From Cladorhizidae sp. MBARI D1340-BT2 (taxonomy: Eukaryota; Porifera; Demospongiae; Poecilosclerida; Cladorhizidae), in the NCBI GenBank assembly GCA_028752905.1, contig JAQNBH010000009.1, positions 29,749,976 to 29,813,975 of the forward strand: a DNA stretch of 64,000 nt, given 5' to 3'. Position 1 is the first letter of the stretch. Each line of letters starts with the position of its first letter. Below, in pieces: positions 1 to 11,412 of this stretch. The notes beneath the pieces are model-generated. The model was not told the origin of the DNA and did no database searches. It saw only the letters and a program-made list of their open reading frames with translations. Position numbers and translations under genes: made by a program.

Positions 1-330
1 AAAAAAAGTAACGATCCATTGAAGAATAGTCACCTGGGCCGAGGAAAATCCGATCTTCTGAAGTAGTCACCCGAGCCGGACCTTCTGAAGTATAGTCACT
101 CGAGCACATTGGGAATTGGAGAGCAATTATGATCGCATGCTCAGGAATGCATTCTGAAGGAAAGAAATAGCTAGCCCCACCCTAGCCTGAGCGGCTGTCA
201 CAGGAAATCTGGCATCCCAGAAAATTTGCACCCCCATTCCAGATATCCTAGGAAATATGGAATCCCGCCAGGAAATTTGGCACCCCTATTCCTAATATCC
301 TAGGAAATTTGTAATCCCGGGGTTTTTTTT
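1..330. repeat. short degenerate tandem repeats
   Basis: Bases 1-120 repeat a short unit around GAAGTATAGTCACTCGAGC. Bases 195-325 hold about three copies of a unit of roughly 50 bp containing CCTAGGAAATTTGG and AATCCC. No coding potential seen. Confidence 0.6.
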
Positions 331-1179
331 CTCTCCCTTCTCTCTCACTCTTTTTTTTTTAATAGTTAGTTTGGCTATCTTTGTGATTCCAATGAGTAGC
401 ATTAGCATTAGTGTACCCAAGTGGACAGTCAGAAAGCATCAGCTAGCTCAAGTTCAACTAACTGCTAAATGTCAAATGTTGTCCACATTGATGTTAGAGG
501 TTCTGTGATCAAGGGAAGAGGATGGAGGGCCTTCAATCTGGACTATAGTCTAGTCTGACAAAATGTACTTGGTAGATCTTCTCTGAATCCGTTCCAATAA
601 AAGAATGCCCTTTATAAGATAAGGTTAGAATCTCTCAAGCCTTAAACCAGACTTCTCTAAAGAGAGAAGAAAAGTGAAATTTGTCATGACCCGACCAGGA
701 TTTTTTACCATAATTTATGGCCATGACATGCTAATCAATGAGCTTTGAGAGACTTAAAAAACTAACAGTAAGGGTCTGAATACAGTGTATTTTATAGGGT
801 GGAAGGCACAGCATAACCATAGCTTCTGACATTGATGTCCAACATTAATGTCATGGCCTCAAGCAATACCTCCTGCTTGTCATTGGAGGCTTATGAAATC
901 ATTGGCATCGATCAATTTATATCATGACAAATACAATCTGAATCAGTTATATTTATAAATAGATAGATTATAACTATGCAAAGCCAGGATATTTAGTACC
1001 CCAGTCCCATACATTGATATAATAGATGTTTATAGAACAGTTACAGTGTTAATTATGACTACATTGACTACAGCACCATTTATAGTCTGGATCACTCCAC
1101 ACATCTTGAGGGACGGTTTGACAAGTGTCATGGAACAATTCCAAGCAGCTGTCACATGAGACCATTTTATTTCCATCCA
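331..1179. other. no gene recognised
   Basis: AT-rich sequence with many stops in all frames. The short open frame at 1030-1248 on the minus strand resembles no family I know and overlaps the start of the dispersed repeat, so I do not call it. Confidence 0.5.
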
Positions 1180-2288
1180 TGTTCTTCTAGTGAAAATTTT
1201 CTTGCTGGTCAGCGCATGATTGATCATCGAACTTACACAGCAAGCCAAGGTGAATAGACTTTAGTTCTTGCAATATTGTAGCAATGTTTGTAACTATGAA
1301 ACTATGTTTCATTAGGTTGGACAGGGAGAGCAAAGACACATGTTCAAATAAATTATAATTGATCAATCAGTCAACACATGTTTTCCTAGATATAGAATAC
1401 ACAGAGCCAAGAGACATGTTCAAATAAATTGAAGTTGATCAAATCATGCCATCCTAGCCATAGAGTACTTTAACTCACCTCCTATAAAGTAAGGACAGAC
1501 ACATGGATGGATGTCGCAGAGACAGTGCACTTGAGATCAATGGTATGCAAGTGAGCATTCTGATCTCGTGGTTATTAGTAAATATTTTACCATCAATTCT
1601 TGTTCAAGTAAGTCTGCAGTAAGTCTGTTGATAAATGATCACTAGTTACGGAGTAGAACACAGACTTGCTTCCATTGAGATTAAGTATGCTCCACCTGTT
1701 AGTTGACATTGTTATCTTTGGATTGGATCCTGTATACTCTAGTAAAAGTAATGCTACCCTTACTGGTGTCAGGACAGCTAGCTCCTACTAATACTCCTAG
1801 TAATGCCCAACCATGCCAGGAGAAATCTACAGGTAACTCTTTCCCTCCTGATATTAGCTAGTACCTACAATACCAAACAATCCTAGATGCTGATACAGTA
1901 ATATTGTAAATCGGAGTTCATTTTATTCTCAAGAATGAATTCTGAGGGATTTCAGGCTAGCATGGTACCTATACAGCTGTTATTGGCTTGCAGAGACAGC
2001 AGTAAAGGTAAGGAAGAGACTGTTTATGATGACAATTTGTGATTGTCAGTAAGTTTTATATTTGTATCACTTCTTCCGCCCACTCACATAAACCAGAACA
2101 AGAAATAAAGTTTTAATATAATAATGCTGTAGCCTTCTGCATATTTACAGGTAAAAATCTGGTTTTTAGCACATGTCTTACAAAACATTTTGACAAATGT
2201 TCCAATTTGAAGATATGTAAACGAAACGAAATTTGTTATTACATTCAAAATTGAGAGCATAATTTTCCATCCTCCAACAAAGACCATG
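1180..2288 (+). repeat. long-period repeat, unit 1, first part
   Basis: First part of a repeat unit of about 2 kb. Module 1 (about 1190-1320, with TGAATAGACTTTAGTTCTTG) recurs near 6370 and, more diverged, near 11780. Module 2 (about 1550-2080, with AAGTGAGCATTCTGATC and a GATATTAGCTAG block) recurs at 8100-8640 and inverted at 49680-50330. The unit is cut at 2289 by a piggyBac insertion and resumes at 5597. The continuous inverted copy at 49.5 kb supports this reading. Confidence 0.75.
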
Positions 2289-3050
2289 TTAACCGATTGC
2301 ACGCCGTATTCCCAGTAGCCGCGGGCAAATTATTCATGAATTAACGAGGTATTTTACTTATTATTTTTATATCTTCCGTTCTGCAGGGACTGCACCCATG
2401 AAACTTGGGTCATATACAACCACATGATAGCTCTACTTCCTGTAAAAAAATCGAGCCTTCCTTACCAACTGGGCAGAACTAACCAGCATTATAAAACCTT
2501 GTCATCTTCTTGGGGGTGAATATTTTCATATTTTCACACTATTATACACACATTATAATGCCAACACAAGATGGAGCATCTATTTACAAACCCTCTACCA
2601 GCTGCAAAGCCAGTGGGTTGTTTTCCCCATCAAAATGCTAACACATAATAATACAAAAAACAAATTATAAGAGAGTGAAAATGCTAACACATACTAGAAT
2701 AAAACCATAATATAAAACACAATTATGTAAGGGAGTGTCTTGGGTAGAGCTCCGGTCTTGCTGTCACGGGTAGAGTAGAACTTGCTCAGTCTGTCACGGG
2801 TAGTGTAGAACTTGCTCAGTCTTGGGTATAGCTTGCTTGGTCTCCGGCATGATATTTCACCATGTTTTTATTCTACACAAACATGAGATACCAGGATAAG
2901 AATAACACTTGAATACTGGAGAGACGAGAGAAGTAGACGAAGGGACAGGGAACGAGAGAAGTAGACGAAGGGGCAGGGAACAAGAGAGAAGTAGACAAAG
3001 GAGCAGGGAACAAGAGAGAAGCACAGAAAGGAGCAGGGGGTGCATAAACA

Positions 3051-5362
3051 TTACTGATAGTCCACCAAGGTATGGTATTTACGAAAACAGTCAAGGCCTG
3101 TTGATCCACCACACAAAGGAACCTTACAAAAACAACACTGGGACCTTGCCTCATGCCTGTAACCTTTACTAATGCAAACTACACAGCGCTTCTTTGCACA
3201 GCACTGTGGGAAATGACCTAGTTTTAAATTGAGGCGATCTAGCCGACTATTTGCCTGACTACAACGTTGACCTGCACGCTGCCGAGAAGAGAAAGAACCA
3301 ATCAAAGATTTAGCTAGAACAATCCTAGCTTCTAGATAATTACCCTTCCTTACTGATATTGGAGCTCGGACAGAAGAAAACAAAATAAATGAATTCAATA
3401 AACAAGCTTCTATCAAATACGAAAAAACCCTTTTCCACCATCTCCTAGACTTTCTACCCAAATTATAGTAGCCTATTCTCTGATCTGCTCTGTCCACACC
3501 TCTCATGAATGACTGATAATCAGGCAAACATGGGGGACATGGCAGATCCTCTCTAGAACCATCAATTTTGCACCTTTTTACAGTAGGAGGTACTAAATTA
3601 TTTTCCGCGGGATGTATATTAGTTATCATGTAGATTGACCGTTTATCTACACAAACTAAAGCCAGGAGTGTACCATTAGACCTATAATCATAATAACCTC
3701 TATTTCTAATCGAAGCTTTTGTTACTAAATGGAGGAAAGTTCCTCCTAGTATACCTAGCTGTACCACATGCACCAAAGCCTTTACTTGTAAGCGTTTGAA
3801 ATAAATTAGGACTAGTATAATAATTGTCCATGTACACATGGAAGTTCTTATGTTCTAATCCTTCTAACAAATCTAAAACAACTCTACTACACAAACCAGT
3901 TTTATCAGCTACTTCCACGTTCTTACCTGTATAAATCTGCAACCGATAAATGTACCCATTCCTAGCATCACAAAGGACAACCACTTTTATCCCCCATTTT
4001 ATTGGTTTGTCCTTGAAGCCAAGCCTACCTTGAAATGGAATCATAGCTTCATCAATACTAAGTTCTTGATGCAAGGTATATTCACTCTCAAACTTAGGAG
4101 TAATCAAATCTAATAACTTCCTTACCTTATAAAGCCGATCATAATTCAGGTTACCCTTTGTAACCAACAAACCATCAATAGAATTTACATGTACATAACG
4201 CATTAGCTCCAAAAACCGAGTCCTAGGCATTACTTTACGAACCAAAGATCCAGACAAATCCGAGTGATTAGTGGACCAGTACAATTCTAAGTATGGAAGT
4301 GTGGAAACTCCCATTATTATCAACATTCCTACAAAAGCTTTCATTTCCTCTATATTAGTATCTACCCATGGCCTGGAGAGACTAGCCATCCTAGAAACGT
4401 AACTGTTTGTCTCTGCTACTAGGAGTTCCCACACTTCAAGAGTATAAAAAAGGTAAAATGCATCTAAAAATGTACTTGATGCACCAAGCAATGAAGAAGT
4501 TGGACCAGCTGTTGCTGTATAGTCCAATTTCAAAGGAGTTGGCTCCTTTATTTCCCAATTACCTGTGACCTCAGTTAGCCTAGAACCAGTGCCAGATGCT
4601 TGGGCAGAACCAGTGCCAGATGCTCGGACAGAACCAGTGCCAGATGCTCACACACGCCTATAACCTCTGGCTCGCCTACTACCAGTACCTTTTGGAGGAC
4701 CACTAGCAACACTTACGACTCCACTACCACTTGAGCTGCTTCCCCCTTGGCCAGTACTCCCTCGCCCGATACTCCCTCGCCCGCCTCGCCCTCGCCCGCA
4801 CTCGCCCTCGCACAACTCCAGCACCAGTCGTATTCCCACGCCCTGTAGAGACTTCAGGCAAGGCTTCCTCATCCTCCAATGTAACAAAAGGAGTCATAGA
4901 TGCCTCATCTCCACTCTCATCATCTGATGCTGTAGAAAAAGTAGTGGGGAGGGTGGGAAAAACAAGATATATATATATATCAAGTTTGTGGTCAACATTT
5001 GAAAATTCAAATTCAAATGAAAATGAACATCAACAACTCAACAACTCCAACCTACACTCTTAGCTATAACTTTTTTCCTATAACCATCCTGTCTGAATTT
5101 GGAATTCCAACAGAATAAGCTAGTATTTGGCAATAGTACACTCTCAGTTGACTATGGTAAACAAAGGCTATGAAGCGCTAAGGTTAGAAGAAACTTACAA
5201 TCGAGAAGTCCATCAAAGCGCGCCTCTTCTCTTAGAGCAACTGGATCCAGTGTTTCCTCGGTATGCATAGATGTCTTCACCTTCTTCCCCAAATGAATCT
5301 GACCCAGAATCGCCAGAATCGTTGGCTAAAAGTTGAGAAATAACGTCCTCACAGGAGAGCAT
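3051..5362 (-). pseudogene. piggyBac transposase (DDE_Tnp_1_7), broken
   Basis: Would cut and reinsert its element at TTAA. An acidic N-terminal exon starts near 5362 (MLSCEDVISQLL). A donor GTAAGT follows near 5190 and an acceptor (TTTTTCTACAG) near 4935, then a Gly/Arg-rich linker. The catalytic core (about 4533-3051) shows the first Asp in SIDEAMIPF, the second in YMDNYYTS, the third in VDKRSIYM (Trp before the usual xDKR is Cys) and the fourth region GVDRADQRIGYYNLGRKSRR. A Cys-rich C-terminal domain follows (CVVCISKG, CCFCKVPLC). Lesions: TGA at 4648-4650, a frameshift near 3725, and probable frameshifts near 5255 and 4800. The full set of catalytic residues argues for recent decay. Confidence 0.88.
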
Positions 5363-5561
5363 CTTTGAGCAGTTTTTAAAAAAAGCTCGACCAACAAAAA
5401 TGGCGTTCAACCGCAGGATTTTTGTTGCACGATGCATCAACCTGAAATAATCATTTTTGTGACGTTCTCTAGTCTACTAGGCATGTGCAGAACCCAACTG
5501 GACTGTTAGCTCGTAACGGTTCATTTTATATATTTTTGTGTGGCGAAGGATGTAAGGTCTC

Positions 5562-5575
5562 GCGCCATATGGCGC
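5562..5575. promoter_or_regulatory. subterminal palindrome of piggyBac 5' end
   Basis: A perfect 14-bp palindrome, GCGCCATATGGCGC, 17 bp inside the TTAA. Palindromes at nearly the same distance occur at the 5' ends of the elements at 11.4, 21.4 and 52.2 kb. A transposase binding site is my inference. Confidence 0.5.
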
Positions 5576-5596
5576 TTACGGCGTTTAATCGGTTAA

Positions 5597-6290
5597 ATGA
5601 GACGATTACATACATTAAAAAATTTTATTAGATCACAACACTTAAGCTGAGATGGAATTATTCTTACAAAATGTAAGCATCATCAGATATGGAGGGGTCA
5701 ACTGTTAGTTTAACATTTACTCTACAAGCAAGATCACCACTCAGAACCAGCTGGGCCAGGGAGATGTCTCTCAAACCAACTTAGTAAGAAGTCCTTAACA
5801 GAGATATGCAGGATGATAAGGTAGAGGCACTAAGCAACTGGATACACAGATGGAGCATGATAAACAGGGATGCTAGATGAGGTTGGGTAGAATTGATAAT
5901 GGAGAGGAGAGCCATAGCAACCAGTAAACTACTAAATCAAGAATTGTGTCCATATACACATGCATGCACTTTGCTCCAGCTGCAACTAATCACCTGTTAC
6001 TTCACTTGCCTAACCACAGGCAATAGCAACAAGGGTGCAGGGGGTAAAGGTCAGAAAAAACTGGTGTAAGCAGCTTAAAGACCAACTGAGCTTTTTAGCA
6101 CAAGCTAGGCCTATACATAATCAGATAAAACTTCTGACAGCTGCTGTAAAGCAACAGACAGGTGTTTATCTGACTTTAACCATTTCTCCACCTTTGGTGC
6201 GGCTTAGTGCATGATGGCAAATAAAATATATTTAATGTTTAGATATTTTATTACACATTAGTTAGCTCAATCAGTGGATATTTCATGCCC
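5597..6290 (+). repeat. long-period repeat, unit 1, second part
   Basis: Continues the unit broken at 2288. The stretch 5635-5720 (CACAACACTTAAGCTGAGAT, CTTACAAAATGTAAGCATC) aligns with the inverted copy at 49470-49545. Module 3 (about 5740-6060, with AAACAGGGATGCTAGATGAG and GGTGCAGGGGGTAAAGGTCA) recurs at 9740-9912, continues at 11430-11500, and is inverted at 48380-48650. Confidence 0.72.
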
Positions 6291-6664
6291 TTTTACACAC
6301 ATGCTTCTAGTGACTTTTATCTTTCTGCTCAGTACATGATTGGGCATATTACTTCCACTGCAATTCAAGGTGAATAGACTTTAGTTCTTGCAATACTCTA
6401 GCACTATCAAACTATGTTGAAATAACATCAGTAAGTTGGACACAGAGAGCTGGCAGACATGTTAAGATTTATTAGAGCAGTCAAAACTTGTCATCCTTGA
6501 CAGAATATTCTAACTCACCTCCTATGATAGTTTCATGAAGTAGATTGGACACATAGAGCCAGAGGGACATGTTCAAATAAATTGAAGTTTAGCAATTAGT
6601 AAAATCTTGTCACATCCTAGCCATAGAATACTGTAACTCACCTAATATAAAGTAAGGACAGTCA

Positions 6665-7963
6665 GAGATGAGAGACATAAATGTATAGTAAAGTTAAGCT
6701 GTGTATTCCTAAAACCTTTTCACATTAACCTGGCTGGTGGGAAATTCACAACAATAATCTCTAAATATGCACATCACTTAAGATAAACAAAATTTGATTG
6801 CCCTCAGTTACCACACAATAAAATTTGGCTGGGCCTTAGCTGGCGATATCTTTCCCACGGCCCTGATTCACTACTTCAATAAGGACAAGTAAGGCAATCT
6901 GCATCCAGCACCTGCACCTAAGCAATTGGTACTCCACCTTGTCATAAAAATAGAGAACAGATGAATATATATTTCTGGGAACATCACCAGCCATATATTC
7001 AAACTTCTCTACTGCTAGATTAAAACGGTTATGCAAATTGTCAGCCTTGCTTGAGCACTGAGGTTGATCCCCTAAAAGGCAGCCTCTCAAACTTCCTTCT
7101 ATGGGGTTATGTAGTATGGGGGTTAGATAGGAGCTAGTTGCTCTAAGAGTGATCCAGGAAGATAAGTAAGAGATAATACTATAAGATAGAAGGAGAAGCT
7201 TCCTAGGTGTGGCATGAGAATCAGCAAAACCAACATGAGTATGGATAGAATGATTTCTGGAGAAGTGAGCCACAAGAAGATAGCTATTGTACGGCAAGTA
7301 GTACAATATTCACAGGACAGACAGAGATGAGAGACATAAATGTATAGTAAAGTTAAGCTGTGTATTCCTAAAGCCTTTTCACATTAACCTGGCTGGTGGG
7401 AAATTCACAACAATAATCTCTAAATATGCATATAACTTAAGATAAACCAAATTTGATTGCCCTCAGTTACCACACAATAAAAATTGGCTGGGCCTTAGCT
7501 GGCGATATCTTTCCCACGGCTCTGATTCACTACTTCAATAAGGACAAGTAAGACAATCTGCATCCAGCACCTGCACCTAAGCTCCACCTTGTCATAAAAA
7601 TTGAGAACAGATGAATATATCTTTCTGGGAACATCACCAGCCATATATTCAAACTTCTCTACTGCTAGATTAAAAAGGTTATGCAAATTGTCAGCCTTGC
7701 TTGAGCACTGAGGTTGATCCCCTAAAAGGCAGCCTCTCAAACTTCCTTCTATGGGGTTATGTAGTATGGGGGTTAGATAGGAGCTAGTTGCTCTAAGAGT
7801 GATCCAGGAAGATAAGTACGAGATAATACTCTAAGATAGAAGGAGAAGCTTCCTAGGTGTGGCATGAGAATCAGCAAAACCAACATGAGTATGGATAGAA
7901 TCATTCCTGGAGAAGTGAGCCACAAGAAGATAGCTATTGTACGGCAAGTATACAATATTCACA
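6665..7963. repeat. tandem duplication, period 659 bp
   Basis: 6665-7323 and 7324-7963 are near-identical copies in direct orientation. The second copy lacks about 13 bp near 7580 and has a few substitutions. The high identity indicates a young duplication. Confidence 0.92.
6836..7306 (-). CDS. unidentified open frame in the duplicated segment
   Basis: A 156-codon frame. Its C-terminal 80 residues (starting CLLGDQPQCSSKADNL, ending VVNQGRGKDIAS) are repeated in the second copy at 7495-7740. The composition looks protein-like (acidic and aromatic, with CRCWMQIALL), but I recognise no family. The second copy has lost part of the frame. It may be an exon remnant carried inside the repeat, or chance. 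Confidence 0.2.
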   Translation of the reverse strand: MYYLPYNSYLLVAHFSRNHSIHTHVGFADSHATPRKLLLLSYSIISYLSSWITLRATSSYLTPILHNPIEGSLRGCLLGDQPQCSSKADNLHNRFNLAVEKFEYMAGDVPRNIYSSVLYFYDKVEYQLLRCRCWMQIALLVLIEVVNQGRGKDIAS

Positions 7964-7994
7964 TTCTCTAATAGGATTTTGTACATATATACAC

Positions 7995-8100
7995 ATGCAC
8001 CAGTTACATCACCTACACCTCCCTCATCATCCTTACCCAGCCACGTCCCTCATCCTTACCCAGCCACCTCCCTCATCCTTACCCAGCCACACACCCAGTC
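7995..8100 (+). repeat. short tandem repeat, unit about 24 bp
   Basis: About three copies of CTCATCCTTACCCAGCCAC, separating the 659-bp duplication from module 2. Confidence 0.75.
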
Positions 8101-8640
8101 AAGTGAGCATTCTGATCACTGTGGGTATTAGTAAATATTTTACAATCAATTCTTGGCTCAAGTAAGTCTGTTGATAAATAATCGCTGGTTATGGAGAAGA
8201 ACGCTGACTTGCTATCATTGAGATCAAGTATGCGGTAACTGTCAATTGACATTGTTCCCCTTGGATGTTATCCTGTTATCTTGTAAAGGTATTGATACCC
8301 TAACTGGTGTCTGAACAGCTACTAGATCCTACCAATGCTTCTACTAATGCCCAACCATCCCAGGAGAAACCTACAGGGTAACTCTTTCCCTCATGATATT
8401 AGCTAGCCTACAATGCCAAAACATCCTAGATGCTGATGTAGTATTTCATAGGGGAGTGCATTTTATTCTCTGGAATGAAGAGATTCTGAGAGATTTCAGG
8501 CTAGCCAGGTGCCTATAGAGCTTTCATTGGCTTGCAGAAACAGCAGTAAAGGTAAAGAAGAGACTGTTTGTGATGGCAATTTGTGATTGTCAGTTAGTTC
8601 CATTATTTGTTATATTTTTATCTCTTCCTCACTTAACATT

Positions 8641-9739
8641 GGAGTACATCTGGCATTTTATTGGGGAGGTGACTTGGACTGATGCAGTCAAAGTTGAGAT
8701 CCATAGACTGCACTCAATTCTTCCAAGTATCATTGAACTACAAGGAGCAGCAACTGGGTATTGATTGTTGCTGTAATTATTCACTGGTAGTTCATGCACA
8801 TAATAATACAAAATTGCTATATGTTTTGTTCCCTGGTAGTAAAGTTACCATAATCATTCAGCAATTAACTATCATCAATGAACTTTCATGACAATTAACA
8901 CAGTATCATGCAAGGCTTGTGTTATGGTTGGCTTTCACAACCAAGATTACCCAACTGGCAGGAAACATTTTTGGTGTGAAGCATGGTTGAAAGCTACAAC
9001 CAAGTGTTTGTGTGTCTCAGTGTGACACTATTTCTCTGACATTTGAAATTTTTTGTGTGAAGCAGATGAACTTGCCTTGTAGTAAGTTATTAAGACATCT
9101 TCAAATAATAAAAGATGACTGTCAGTTACAAAACTAACACTATAAACGTTTTCCAGGTCGTTGCTATTTTGCGAGCATAAATAGTTGTGTTTGCTCGATC
9201 GACTCCAAACACCAAGCTCAAATTCATGAAGAGGTAAGTAGTTGGAATCAGCGAATGTAGTGGAGATATAGACTAGTATGTGTGCATTGAGCACAAACTC
9301 ATCCTCTAACTAAACCATAGATATCTGAAGTCCTGTTGCATGTACAACAGAGACATCCACTATGTAATAAGAGTAATGCATTGCAGAAATGTTACACTCC
9401 TGACCAAAGTTTTCTACTCTTACAGTAAACCTATCACCAAACACATGACCATCCTCCACTGGACTTAGGGGCACCATTGACAGAGAGTTCTCCATTAGAC
9501 AATGCGTAAATGTATCAGCTCTTTTTGCTCTATACATGTTTGATGTGAGGCTTAATAGTTACACATGGCCTGTTAGATAGAAAAGCTTAGCTAAGGGTTT
9601 CTAGAAGTTAAGTTTTCTAAGGCGAGTCCTGCGATGTCAAATCTTCAAACTTTCTAAGGAAAGGCTTGCCAAGCTACTCTGTAAAGTCTCTCTAAGGAAG
9701 GACTTGCTAGCTACAAGAGGTTCTGTGAGGGCTTTAAAA
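8641..9739. other. inter-module spacer, no gene recognised
   Basis: Two adjoining minus-strand frames (9028-9294 and 9310-9537) are separated by a stop. The second contains YYIVDVSVVHATGLQI. I do not recognise either and make no gene call. Confidence 0.4.
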
Positions 9740-10494
9740 AGGGGCAACTATTAGACAACTAGCTCCTCAGATGTGGCATGAGAAACAGGGATGCTATTTG
9801 AGGTTGGGTAGAATCAATCATGGAGAGGAGAGCCACAGCCAAGAGTAAACTACCCAGCATTGTGTACATATTCACATGTATGCACTTTGCTGCAGCTGTA
9901 GCTCATCACCTGTTAGCACTTACGCGGTGTCAATTGAAAATGTCACAATAATCGTACGTGCGTTATACTCAAACCAGAAGCAATCAACTGGGTGCAGCAT
10001 TGTTTTTTTAAACCTTGTGCTGGGGAAGAAATGGTCTGTTGTTAGCTGCTCGTACGGCATATTTACTACTCTAAAATTGATCAAACAACAGAGACACATC
10101 CAGGGAACATTGGTTATCTCAGCAAACTGTAAGTATTCGATTGCCAGAAAAAAAATCGTATTGATTGTATTGGTATTTTATACCTTTGTTTAGAAACTAG
10201 TCATTCTTCTACTACTTTCTCGCAATTTTTGTATGTTAGTCGGCTGCTTAGACTATGCAAAGTATGCTAGATTTGTCTCTATGCTGTGTTGTAGCTATAT
10301 GATTGGCAATTTAGGTTGGTCGGAGCTATTTTTTTACATTGTCTACTAAACTTTACATGGCTAAATAATATCTATCTAGCTACAAGAACAAGATTGTCAG
10401 CAACAATAACAGCAAAAATCCATTTGAATACCTTGCTAGATCAAGTACAATGTTTTGTAAGAAGATAATTGAATAACAATATAGAACAATATAG

Positions 10495-11082
10495 TCATGA
10501 GTTCACTGTCTTGCTCTTGGTTTCTTCAGGATCTTGGCTGTGTGGTACTATTTGAAGCACTCTTCTGGATGTAGAGGTGGGTGGTGAGCAAGTCTGACAG
10601 TAGTACACTGAGCCTGAGAGAACCGTAAGTGGCATATTTACAATAAGAATTTGTGCATAAATATTTGTTTCATGCACTACTTGGTCAAAAACCTCATCTG
10701 CAAAGAACAGGGTGAAGAAATCCTTGTGCTCAACATCATCATCTGGCAAATTTGAACCAGGAGTGTCTGTGTACAAACCCTCGGTGGGGCTCATAATGTT
10801 GTCAACTTCTTTCCACCTGACAAGCCCTCTTGTAGAATTTCCACTCATATGGCCAGTTTCCACTTCCTTTTACCCATCAGTCTTATCTACACTACTGCTG
10901 CCATTAGCATCTTCCATTTCTTCAGGGAGCGCATCCTCCAGGCCATCTTCTTCCACATCATCTAGTTCATCTTCTTCCAATATCATCTAGTTCATCTTCT
11001 TCCACATCATCTAGTTCACTGTCAATTTCAAAGTCATTCTCAATATCAGAAAGAGCCTCCAATACTGCCTGCAGATCCATAT
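10495..11082 (-). pseudogene. piggyBac-type transposase, N-terminal remnant
   Basis: An acidic N-terminus starts at 11082 (MDLQAVLEALSDIEND) and runs into a 24-bp direct repeat encoding ELDDVEED. That expansion includes a one-base change that shifts the frame. A second frame (10863-10495) shows the domain entry typical of the family: a W-K-E-V segment, then DFFTLFFADEVFDQVVHETN followed by IYAQ. No catalytic Asp motifs are visible downstream. The rest of the element is decayed or was replaced, so this is a non-autonomous remnant. Confidence 0.65.
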
Positions 11083-11287
11083 TTGTGTTTGTTTTGGATA
11101 AAAATACACACCAATTTTCTTATTTGCAGCTGTCAATGAACCAAGAAATAAAACGCCTTTTTTTAATTATTTTTATTCATGGAGATGATGATGCATTCCA
11201 AAGTTTGATTATAAACCCATCAACCTTACCTAGTAAGTACAGAGTATAAAACAGACAATCCACGGAGCTATGCAACAAGAAATATCA

Positions 11288-11393
11288 TGTCACAGAGGCT
11301 GTGACACACGCACTTCCAGCAGTAAATTGCTTGTCACGGGAGCTGTGACACACGCATATGTGGGGTGGATTATTGTGTCACAACGCCGTGACA
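11288..11393. repeat. three palindromes at exact 44-bp spacing
   Basis: TGTCACAGAGGCTGTGACA at 11288, TGTCACGGGAGCTGTGACA at 11332 and TGTCACAACGCCGTGACA at 11376, each followed by CACGCA or AACGCA. The outermost is 15 bp inside the element's 5' end. Array-like transposase binding sites are an inference. Confidence 0.85.
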
Positions 11394-11412
11394 AACGCAG
11401 TGTAAGAGTTAG

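Larger units (their letters stand above)
2289..5596 (-). mobile_element. piggyBac transposon, TTAA-flanked, near full length
   Basis: TTAA lies at 2289-2292 and 5593-5596. Just inside, the ends read CCGATTGCACGCCGTA on the left and, inverted, CCGATTAAACGCCGTAAG on the right, so terminal inverted repeats and the superfamily's TTAA duplication are both present. The element is 3300 bp without the duplication. The transposase runs on the minus strand, so the 5' end is the right end. A perfect palindrome GCGCCATATGGCGC (5562-5575) sits 17 bp inside the 5' end. The flanking repeat rejoins across one TTAA, as the inverted copy near 49.5 kb shows. The structure is well preserved but the transposase has several lesions, so the element is probably not autonomous now. 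It could still be mobilised in trans if a relative is active elsewhere. Confidence 0.9.
6290..9912 (+). repeat. long-period repeat, unit 2
   Basis: Second tandem unit: module 1 at about 6290-6660, module 2 at 8100-8640 and the start of module 3 at 9740-9912. It is longer than unit 1 because it holds a 659-bp tandem duplication (6665-7963), a short simple repeat (7995-8100) and about 1.1 kb (8640-9740) between modules 2 and 3 in which I see no gene. Confidence 0.65.
9913..11412 (-). mobile_element. piggyBac-like relic, 1.5 kb
   Basis: Interrupts module 3 of the long-period repeat, which continues at 11413. Both edges carry TTAG (9913-9916 and 11409-11412), probably a decayed TTAA or a non-canonical target. 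The ends read CACTTACGCGGTGTCA and, inverted, CTCTTACACTGCGTTTGTCA, recognisably related. A minus-strand transposase fragment lies inside, with its N-terminal exon near the right end, as expected for a 5' end at 11408. Confidence 0.7.

Noticed and set aside
2857..3172. Overlapping Arg/Glu-rich and Ser/Leu-rich frames
   Set aside because: Driven by a short simple repeat (GAGAGAAGTAGACGAAGG-type) just beyond the 3' end of the transposase.
4731..5063. Plus-strand frame rich in Ala/Arg/Leu
   Set aside because: Antisense shadow of the Gly/Arg-rich linker and acidic exon of the minus-strand piggyBac transposase.
11288..11393. CRISPR-like regularly spaced palindromes
   Set aside because: Only three imperfect repeats with related spacers, in eukaryotic transposon DNA with no cas genes.
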